From Flavobacteriaceae bacterium (GTDB lineage Bacteria > Bacteroidota > Bacteroidia > Flavobacteriales > Flavobacteriaceae), in contig JANSXF010000041.1 of the NCBI GenBank assembly GCA_024743095.1, positions 1-37,898 on the forward strand: 37,898 nucleotides of DNA, written 5' to 3'. The position numbers and the translations under genes were made by a program. A model generated the notes under the pieces. That model did not search any database. It was not told the DNA's origin and saw nothing but the letters and a program-made list of their open reading frames with translations. This document shows, in pieces, positions 32,314 to 37,898 of the stretch. Each line of letters starts with the position of its first letter. Positions within the stretch are counted from its first letter, which is position 1.

Positions 32314-32690
32314 TCAGTCATGGTAGAAGATTTTAATCAGTGATTGTAGTAGGGCCAGAGCGATAGCGGATCGGCCTTCCTTTTTTAGTAAGTGATCAGC
32401 TTCCAAATCATTGGAAAGGAACCCGGTTCCCAATAGGATGGAGGAATAGTGGCCAAAGGTATCCCGTAATACTTGGAAGTTGGCCTGTTTGATCCCACGG
32501 TCATGTATCCCCAGCCTACTTTGTAAATATTGGGCCAAGGTATGGGCGACAATATTAGGATTTACGCTTTACTTTCCCGTCGAACAAAAAGATCTCAAAG
32601 CCTTGAGCTTTGGAATTTGGAGCCTGGTTGCAATGGATGGATACAAAGACATCCGCATCAAGCACCTTGGGAAGTAGGGCTCGGTCGCCC
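32314..32690 (-). pseudogene. N-acetylmuramoyl-L-alanine amidase fragment
   Basis: Minus-strand translation gives LPKVLDADVFVSIHCNQAPN and SKAQGFEIFLFDGK (about 32680-32570), then after a frame change HTLAQYLQSRLGIHDRGIKQ, NFQVLRD and GTGFLSNDLEADHLLKKEG, ending at 32314. These are the central and C-terminal parts of an Amidase_3 peptidoglycan amidase (SIHxN and the GFLSN motif). The N-terminal third with the first zinc ligands is absent and the GFLSN region is altered, so it is a relic. Such amidases are common cargo of Bacteroidota conjugative elements. 32170-32313 shows nothing recognisable. Confidence 0.7.
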
Positions 32691-32765
32691 AATGATCCTT
32701 CTAAACGTGCATTTTAATTGTTCCTGATCCCTTTTTTAAACCATTTTATATCAAATTAAATGATA

Positions 32766-32813
32766 TGCTAAAAAACGCAAAATCCTGTAAATCAGTTATA
32801 TTACAGGATTTTG
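32766..32813 (-). terminator. Perfect 13-bp terminator hairpin
   Basis: CAAAATCCTGTAA (32778-32790) is fully complementary to 32801-32813 with a 10-nt loop. On the minus strand the stem is followed by CG and six T. It would end any transcript coming from the AbiE operon or from the promoter at 32957-32964. Confidence 0.65.
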
Positions 32814-32951
32814 GTATCTTATGGTTTCTTAAAAAGTGACCTGACTGGGTTCAGAACCTTCACTCATTAGCCCAGTATTAATCAATATCCTGAGAAAGTC
32901 CACTTCTTAATGTTGACGATTTGTGAACTTTTATGTTTGAATTGCTTTCGT
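32776..32951 (-). ncRNA. Possible small RNA unit (promoter to terminator)
   Basis: On the minus strand, TATATTTG (plus coordinates 32957-32964) matches the -7 consensus. About 140 nt downstream is a perfect 13-bp hairpin (32778-32790 with 32801-32813, loop 10) followed by CGTTTTTTAGC, an excellent terminator. Between them is a foldable segment (ACTGGG...CCCAGT) and no credible reading frame. The hairpin could instead serve the AbiEii gene 300 nt upstream. No -33 is evident. 32965-33126 shows nothing else. Confidence 0.25.
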
Positions 32952-33126
32952 CATTTCAAATATAATTAAATTGCTGTAGATGGTTGGAATTGAAATTATA
33001 TAAGGACAAAACAAATTACCAAGGTGAGCGGTATTGCCTTTTAATAGTAAATATTGAACTCCAATCTCAAATTTCCATCTTCGTCATGTTACCAATAGGT
33101 AAAAGGATAATTGACTTGCTTTGACT

Positions 33127-33978
33127 TTATTCGTTTTTGAATTTGATTTTTCTAACTAGATCATGGAAATATTCAGGGCCCCAAATACGTAAGACATCAT
33201 CATTTTTTATAAATCTGACAACATCTTCTTTGATGTTTTTAAATGATACTGCTTCAATTTTTTTTTGAAGCAGTTCAATAACCTGTTCGGGCGAAATATT
33301 GTCTGCTTGCCAGTCGTTTGTGTCTTTTGCCCTTGCCAAAAAATGGCTCAGGTCCAAAGAAATATTCTTCTTGATATACCATTCCAAATCATACCAGTCT
33401 CGCCCTTTTACCCTGTTTTTCCATTTTCTAAATAATAATGCGTGCACTTTACCAGCAAACAAGCATGGTCCTGTAAAACACTTTACATAAAAAGAAAATG
33501 GCCTAAGCAATAATTTTTCTTCTGTGTTAAAGTTCAAGGGAGGTCGTCGGTCCACTTCTATTTTTATTTTCAGGGTCCTATTGGAACGTACCCCTGTTTG
33601 TTTAATAACATCTTCAAGTACGATTTCCTGCCATATGGTTTCGGCTTTCAAAAAAGCAGAGTCTATCGCTGATTCTTTTGTCTTTTTCTTGATACTTACA
33701 TGTAGTCCCAACGATTTGAATTCATCCAGAATTGCCCTAAAATAAGGTTCGATGGAAAAATCGGGATCTGGTTGAAGTAAAGAGAAATCCAGGTCTTCTG
33801 AATACCTGTCCAGCCCATAGAAAATTCTGAGAGCGGTTCCGCCATAAAAAGCTGCTTTTTCGAAAAAATCGGTCCTCGATAAACCTGCCAATGTGATTTC
33901 TTGCATTATTTCACGAAGTGCGGACAATATCTCTTCTTCATTTCTTGGGTTATATTCTTCTATCCATTCTTTGATCAT
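33127..33978 (-). CDS. abiEii: AbiEii nucleotidyltransferase toxin
   Basis: A 283-residue nucleotidyltransferase-like toxin of type IV toxin-antitoxin systems. All four family motifs are visible: GGTALR (46-51), SEDLDF (60-65, catalytic Asp62/Asp64), KIEVD (139-143) and KVHALLFRKWKNRVKGRDWYD (177-197), including Lys177 and Asp194. It belongs to the DUF1814 family; AbiEii transfers nucleotides (GTP-dependent) and halts growth, giving phage abortive infection in the streptococcal system. It overlaps the antitoxin gene by 4 nt. No frame damage is seen, so it is probably active. Confidence 0.9.
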   Translation of the reverse strand: MIKEWIEEYNPRNEEEILSALREIMQEITLAGLSRTDFFEKAAFYGGTALRIFYGLDRYSEDLDFSLLQPDPDFSIEPYFRAILDEFKSLGLHVSIKKKTKESAIDSAFLKAETIWQEIVLEDVIKQTGVRSNRTLKIKIEVDRRPPLNFNTEEKLLLRPFSFYVKCFTGPCLFAGKVHALLFRKWKNRVKGRDWYDLEWYIKKNISLDLSHFLARAKDTNDWQADNISPEQVIELLQKKIEAVSFKNIKEDVVRFIKNDDVLRIWGPEYFHDLVRKIKFKNE

Positions 33979-34613
33979 AATAACCTCAATGTTTTGATAA
34001 GCATTTTTAAACTGTTTTTTTTAGGTGCGTTTTCAATCCATGTTTCCATAATCTCCAGATTCAATGTATTCAATATTTCACTATCCATTCGAAGATCGTC
34101 CAGTAGAAATTGTTGCGTTTGCTTGATGCTTCTGAGATTGACCCTAGGTGTCAACACGATTTTATCGCACAACGCCTTTTCAGGAGAAGCAATCAGAGCT
34201 GTTTGTTTGGGGGAGTATGCTATACTTTTTATTCCATGAGAATAATAGGGTAATTTTAGTTGATGGTAACTAAACCTGCCAACTGCGGTTTTATATGTTT
34301 TTGAGGTTTTTATTGTTGCCGAACTTATCTCATAAATTCTCTCCGGGATTAGGTTCCAGTAGAATAGTGCAGCTTCCAGTGAAACATAACTGGGTCCCCT
34401 TAAGTGATTTGCTATCAGAAAGGGCTCCGGTGATGGTAGATCCATTTCTGGGCCTGTTATATACAGTCCCCTTCTAATGGATATGAGCTCATTGTTTTTG
34501 ATCAACTCACTGATTTTATCGTTGGGGCGATCGTATCCGCTAAGTAATTCCAAAATTAGATGTCTGGAAATCGGTCCTTCTGCAAAATCTTTTATCTTCG
34601 TTCGAAAATCCAT
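33975..34613 (-). CDS. abiEi: AbiEi antitoxin / repressor
   Basis: A 212-residue AbiEi protein. A winged-helix N-terminus (about 14-55, HLILELLSGYDRPNDKISELIKNNELISIRRGLYITG) is followed by an antitoxin domain (about 65-212, with GPSYVSLEAALFYWNLIPER and ASPEKALCDKIVL). In characterised systems AbiEi counteracts AbiEii without binding it and represses the operon by cooperative binding to two inverted repeats. Exactly such a pair is found upstream at 34634-34718. It is translationally coupled to the toxin (ATGA overlap). Confidence 0.88.
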   Translation of the reverse strand: MDFRTKIKDFAEGPISRHLILELLSGYDRPNDKISELIKNNELISIRRGLYITGPEMDLPSPEPFLIANHLRGPSYVSLEAALFYWNLIPERIYEISSATIKTSKTYKTAVGRFSYHQLKLPYYSHGIKSIAYSPKQTALIASPEKALCDKIVLTPRVNLRSIKQTQQFLLDDLRMDSEILNTLNLEIMETWIENAPKKNSLKMLIKTLRLL

Positions 34614-34633
34614 ATTGTAACTATATGACTATA

Positions 34634-34718
34634 TAATCGGATATTTTCCGATTAAGTGTTTTAAAAGTAACAATAAAATGTAAAATATTAAATATATAAT
34701 CGGATATTTTCCGATTAT
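34634..34718 (-). promoter_or_regulatory. Two identical inverted repeats upstream of abiEi
   Basis: TAATCGGA-n5-TCCGATTA occurs perfectly at 34634-34654 and 34697-34717 (the second extendable to ATAATCGGA...TCCGATTAT, 34696-34718). Both have the spacer TATTT, and the 63-bp offset puts them on the same helix face. They lie 21 and 84 bp before the AbiEi start and are strong operator candidates. From 34719 to 34905 I see nothing recognisable. Confidence 0.7.
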
Positions 34719-34905
34719 GTATGCTTTTTGTAACAATTGTATAGTGGGTGGTTACAAGTGAACATCAGAAGGATGTATTTGATGTATTCGAAAATGAGTA
34801 AGTAAGGGCCATTGGTTATTTGAATAGATATGAGACGGTGGTTGGATCGGCCGATGTTTGCAGATACGGAATTACATGGATATTTCACCTTGCCTTTTTC
34901 ATGCC

Positions 34906-35030
34906 TTACGTATCCATACATTCCTTCAATATACGGTATGCCCTGGATATATGTCCTTCGATCGTTTTTATCGATATCTGATATTCTTCAGAGATCTCCC
35001 TATAATCAAGACTGGATGAGGCATACGTTT
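34906..35030 (-). pseudogene. ECF sigma factor region 4 fragment
   Basis: Minus-strand reading gives SLDYREISEEYQISIKTIEG then HISRAYRILKECMDT and a stop at 34906-34908. This is the sigma-70 region 4 helix-turn-helix end of an ECF sigma factor of the FecI-like type. A stop codon lies just upstream in the same frame (about 35023) and no region 2 is found, so only the tail remains. It is a second, dead copy near the intact sigma gene at 35453. Confidence 0.6.
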
Positions 35031-35112
35031 AAGGCCACCAAAACGAAAAATTTGAGCTACCCAATATTTGGTTTTAGTGCGTTGAAAATTAGATTTTTGA
35101 GTTAGTTTTGAG

Positions 35113-35156
35113 GGTGCTCAATTTTGTCCGGCGAAGGTGGTATATTATGTCCGGCG
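35113..35156. repeat. Tandem IS21-like terminal motifs
   Basis: Two similar 21-bp units, starting GGTGCTCAATTTTG and GGTGGTATATTATG and both ending TCCGGCG, begin at 35113 and 35136. The pattern resembles IS21-family multiple terminal repeats. No transposase is nearby, so this is a leftover end. Confidence 0.4.
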
Positions 35157-35316
35157 CTTCCACTTCAAGGCCACCTTGCTGGCCAATTATATCGCCCATA
35201 GCGAAGGTATCGATATGCGGGCCTATGCCAACAAAGAAAAGGAACTGTTGAGTCAAGGAACCTATGGGGTAGAGGAATACCATGTTAAGGTCGATGCCTA
35301 TATCTTTGTTGGGTGA
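35152..35316 (+). pseudogene. 3' fragment of an unrecognised gene
   Basis: An open frame without a start follows the IS21-like motif and ends at TGA 35314-35316. It reads HFKATLLANYIAHSEGIDMR, AYANKEKELLSQGTYGVEEY and HVKVDAYIFVG. The codon use looks genuine and the fragment resembles a protein C-terminus, but I cannot name the family. The 5' part is lost at the repeat. 35317-35452 shows nothing recognisable. Confidence 0.4.
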
Positions 35317-35452
35317 TATCATTTCTTGATCGGGATAGAGACCACTTTTCCGATGCTGTCCTACTGAGATGGAGGTCCTACTGACCTGTAGAGATATGGG
35401 CCGATATCCGCATCGAGATGGTCAAGCATTGAGGCCTAGGGCAGTGATCGAG

Positions 35453-36058
35453 CTATTTTTTCCAACCGTCTATTGGACTTGGAAACAGAAAGAACAAAAT
35501 CGATCTGAGTTGGTCGCCGACCTCTTCCCTTAGTTGGGCATAGGCTTTGGCCAAGTGCCATTCCACGGTTCTCAGGGAAATTTGTAGGTAATCCGCGATT
35601 TCGATATTGGTCAAGCCTTCTTTCTTGCTGAGTAGAAAGGTTTCTTTGGATTTTTTGGGCAGGTTCTCGATGGCCTGTCCCACCAAGGTCATTTTCCGTT
35701 CCAAAAGGTCGGTGTCGTGATCCTCTATGGTCTGTTCCAAAGCATCCCGATAGGCCAGTTCCAGTTGGGATACCGTTTTGGTGCGATGGTAGAAATTGAT
35801 AAATTCATTATAGGTCGATTTGAGCAAAAAGTTCTTGATGGAAAGTTCGGGTTTGAGCTGCCCTCTTTTTTCCCAAGTCTTAAAAAATACGTTCTGTACG
35901 ATATCCTGCGCCGCCGCCCTGTCCCCACAAAGTGATAGGGCATAATTGTACATGGACCGATGATGTTCCCTGAGCAAATGGGCATAGGCGGCCTCCGAAC
36001 CGTTTTGGAGAAGCCTGATCAATCTTTCATTGTCCATGTGGGGGAAATCGATGGTCAT
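35453..36058 (-). CDS. ECF RNA polymerase sigma factor (FecI-like)
   Basis: A 201-residue sigma factor. Region 2 (about 25-90) includes YNYALSLCGDRAAAQDIVQN and VFFKTWEKR; region 4 (about 130-185) includes LPKKSKETFLLSKKEGLTNI, EIADYLQISLRTVEWHLAKA. It belongs to the Bacteroidota branch that is held by a FecR anti-sigma factor and activated by a TonB receptor. ATG 36058 is used; ATG 36037 (MDNERL) is an alternative. It is divergent from the FecR gene (113-nt gap), whereas most such pairs are co-directional, so the two are separately transcribed. Confidence 0.88.
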   Translation of the reverse strand: MTIDFPHMDNERLIRLLQNGSEAAYAHLLREHHRSMYNYALSLCGDRAAAQDIVQNVFFKTWEKRGQLKPELSIKNFLLKSTYNEFINFYHRTKTVSQLELAYRDALEQTIEDHDTDLLERKMTLVGQAIENLPKKSKETFLLSKKEGLTNIEIADYLQISLRTVEWHLAKAYAQLREEVGDQLRSILFFLFPSPIDGWKK

Positions 36059-36171
36059 AAGGGCAAAGATTAAGGTATGGTTTCATAAAAATCAACTAAA
36101 TGTAAAAAAAAGTAGGTAAAAAGCCCGTAGTTGACCTTTTTGATCTGTTATTAAGAAAAGAAACAGACCTA

Positions 36172-37341
36172 ATGGACCAAAAGATCGAACACGTCATTGC
36201 TAAATACCTGAGCCATGAAGCTACGATGGCGGATTTGGATATCCTTGAGGAATACGTCAGTACCAAAGAAGGACAGGCCCAGTTCAAGAACTTTGTCAAG
36301 ACATCCTATTTGGCGGGCTATTATTTAAACGATCTGGATACGGAAAAGGAGGTAGCGGTATTGAAACAGCGTATCCGGGAGGCACAAACGGGAACAAAGC
36401 GATGGTGGTCTCGTCCTTCTTTTAAATATGCCGCAGCTGCAGCCTTGGTGGGCATCGTTGTTGCCGCTTATCTGTCCCAGGTATACGTGAGCGAACCGGA
36501 AGTTGAAACCGTTGCTCCCGTGATCGTGGAGAATACTATCGAGCCGGGCAGTACCAAATCCATCCTGACTTTGGCCGATGGTTCCGAGGTCGTGCTCGAG
36601 AAAGGGTTGGGCTACCGATCTGAAAACGCCCAAAGTGATGGGGAGTCATTGGCGTATACCCATACAGCTGCTACCACCACGGAAATGGCCTATAATACCT
36701 TGACCATTCCCAGGGGCGGACAATTTTCCTTGACATTGGCCGATGGGACCAAGGTCTGGCTCAACTCCGATACACAATTGAAATATCCGGTGGCCTTTCA
36801 AACTGGAAGGACCCGGCAGATCGAACTCATGTATGGAGAGGCGTATTTTGAGGTTTCCCCCAGTACGGAACACCAAGGAGCAGGGTTCGAGGTGCTGCAC
36901 CCGGAACAGACCGTACAGGTACTCGGTACGGAGTTTAACATTAAGGCCTATGCGGAGGAGGATGTGGCCTATACCACCTTGGTGGAGGGGAAGGTGTCCA
37001 TGGCCTTTAATGGCAATACCCTATCCCTGGAGCCCCATCAGCAATTTACCTATAACTTTAAGGCCGGTTCCTCTTCCGTCTCGAGCGTTGATGTATTTGA
37101 TGTGGTTTCCTGGAAGGAAGGCGTGTTCAGTTTTAACCATGCCAGTCTAGGCGAGATCATGAAGGTATTGGAACGGTGGTACGATATGGAAGTGGTCTAT
37201 GGGGATGCACAATTGAAGGAGGTGAAGTACAGTGGATCGATCAACAAGAGGTTCGAGATCCAGGATATTCTTTCGGCCCTGATGCAGACCAATACCATCC
37301 ATACCTACGAAATCAACAAAAACACCATTGTACTGAAATAA
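36172..37341 (+). CDS. FecR family anti-sigma factor
   Basis: A 389-residue inner-membrane protein. The cytoplasmic N-terminal anti-sigma part (1-80) is followed by a transmembrane helix (about 84-104, KYAAAAALVGIVVAAYLS), a periplasmic FecR domain (about 175-270, with PRGGQFSLTLADGTKVWLNS, EAYFEV and VLGTEFNIKAY) and a C-terminal DUF4974/STN-like domain (about 310-389, with ASLGEIMKVLERWYD and YSGSINKRFEIQDILSALMQ). It would bind the sigma factor encoded divergently and receive a signal from a SusC-type TonB receptor. That receptor is absent: only a SusC-like N-terminus follows. Confidence 0.9.
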   Translation: MDQKIEHVIAKYLSHEATMADLDILEEYVSTKEGQAQFKNFVKTSYLAGYYLNDLDTEKEVAVLKQRIREAQTGTKRWWSRPSFKYAAAAALVGIVVAAYLSQVYVSEPEVETVAPVIVENTIEPGSTKSILTLADGSEVVLEKGLGYRSENAQSDGESLAYTHTAATTTEMAYNTLTIPRGGQFSLTLADGTKVWLNSDTQLKYPVAFQTGRTRQIELMYGEAYFEVSPSTEHQGAGFEVLHPEQTVQVLGTEFNIKAYAEEDVAYTTLVEGKVSMAFNGNTLSLEPHQQFTYNFKAGSSSVSSVDVFDVVSWKEGVFSFNHASLGEIMKVLERWYDMEVVYGDAQLKEVKYSGSINKRFEIQDILSALMQTNTIHTYEINKNTIVLK

Positions 37342-37518
37342 TATTCAGGTACTATTGACGAAAGAAGCGATTTATCAACCTAAAACAGCACACTATGAAC
37401 GAAAAGCATTGATTTAAAAAAAAGAAGGAGGTATATGGTCCTTACTTGCAGGTGCGAACCATACCCCCCTTGACATGTCATTAATCAGTTGAATAACCAA
37501 CAAACAACATTCAAATTT

Positions 37519-37689
37519 ATGGAAATTAATAAAAGGAATCCCCGTACTGACCAAATTCAGGGGATATTAAAATTTATGATGCGGACGATACTGCTATTGT
37601 TCTGGTATAACGATCATGGATTTTATTGCTGTGTTTTTCACAAACGGGACACTTTGCCCGTTTGGATTTTATTGATGCATCTATTTTAA
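37519..37689 (+). pseudogene. SusC-type receptor N-terminus, truncated
   Basis: This frame begins MEINKRNPRTDQIQGILKFM and MRTILLLF, resembling the opening and signal peptide typical of SusC/RagA receptors that follow FecR genes. After about 28 codons the sequence is unrelated (WYNDHGFYCCVFHK) and stops at 37689. The barrel, plug and the partner SusD are missing, so I read it as the left end of a deleted receptor operon. The leader 37342-37518 is otherwise empty apart from an AAGGAGGT-like site near 37426 and a hairpin. Confidence 0.45.
37641..37675 (+). terminator. Terminator of the lost receptor operon
   Basis: A perfect 8-bp stem CAAACGGG/CCCGTTTG (37641-37648 and 37657-37664, loop 8) is followed by GATTTTATT. 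It lies just after the SusC-like stub, as expected if an internal deletion joined the operon's start to its end. 37690-37874 shows nothing recognisable. Confidence 0.5.
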
Positions 37690-37874
37690 CCAGGGAATGG
37701 GAGCAATCAATGTTATTTACAATTAGCCCAGGCATGCCGATCAGTTGTTTTACGGTTATAAGTAGTTGTTTATTAGCTACTTAAAGATAATAAATATCAC
37801 CCTATAAAGCAAAGGACAAACGTATTTAAATTACTGAATATCAATATGTTAAAACTAAAACCCTAATGCATGGA

Positions 37875-37898
37875 TTTCCCCAAATATGACGAAGAACC
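37875..37898 (+). mobile_element. Possible start of a transposase gene at window edge
   Basis: The last 13 bases, ATGACGAAGAACC, and the preceding bases repeat the stub at 29678-29700. If that stub is a transposase start, an insertion sequence begins here and continues outside the window. Only four codons are visible, so this rests on the repeat alone. Confidence 0.25.

Noticed and set aside
32822..32878. Foldable segment with GGTTCAGAACC considered as a tRNA arm
   Set aside because: No acceptor stem, anticodon arm or CCA context could be drawn; it is only a local hairpin.
29728..34718. Repeated elements considered as a CRISPR array
   Set aside because: The repeats are short, palindromic or promoter-bound, only two to three copies each, and have no spacer series or cas genes.

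Overview
The window looks like a chromosomal segment of a marine-type member of the Flavobacteriaceae (Bacteroidota). I infer this from SusC/FecR-type and TonB-receptor genes, LytTR signalling, DUF5916 and DUF3526 families, Bacteroidota -7 promoter elements (TAnnTTTG), moderate-to-low GC, and typical Flavobacteriia toxin-antitoxin genes. I cannot name the genus from sequence alone; Muricauda/Maribacter-like is a guess.

Layout. 1-1371 is decayed DNA: IS21-like terminal repeats, a truncated membrane-protein gene and a RhuM/Fic-DOC pseudogene. 1465-2871 is a secreted S33-type hydrolase. About 3.0-18.1 kb is a long, tightly packed plus-strand block that I read as a transition-metal (probably zinc) acquisition and use island. 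It encodes a CxxC flavoprotein reductase, a MerC protein, a small His/Cys membrane protein, a TonB receptor with a structured leader, two DUF3526 ABC-2 permeases with their ATPase, and a ZagA/YciC-like COG0523 GTPase. It continues with a LolD/MacB-type ATPase and FtsX permease carrying a His-rich loop, a small CxxC periplasmic protein, a Tat-exported alkaline phosphatase (a zinc enzyme family) and a DUF5916 outer-membrane protein. A secreted aspartoacylase-like protein faces it convergently.

19.7-21.3 kb is a HipBA toxin-antitoxin pair with an operator around its -7 box. 21.4-29.2 kb holds the most unusual unit: a LytTR response regulator and TPR histidine kinase, divergent from a lipoprotein and four tandem, diverged paralogous exported proteins of unknown function. 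Three direct repeats exactly 21 bp apart lie between the two arms and fit LytTR-type control of both.

29.2-35.3 kb is an accessory, decayed toxin-antitoxin island: an IS66 remnant, a Fic protein with an AbiEi-like N-terminus, a mobile mystery protein A/B pair whose B partner is truncated next to the Fic gene, an amidase pseudogene, a type IV AbiEi/AbiEii pair, and sigma-factor and IS fragments. Several of these carry regularly spaced palindromic operators. 35.45-37.34 kb is a divergent ECF sigma/FecR pair whose expected SusC/SusD target is missing; only a SusC-like N-terminus and a terminator remain. The window ends at what may be the first codons of a transposase.
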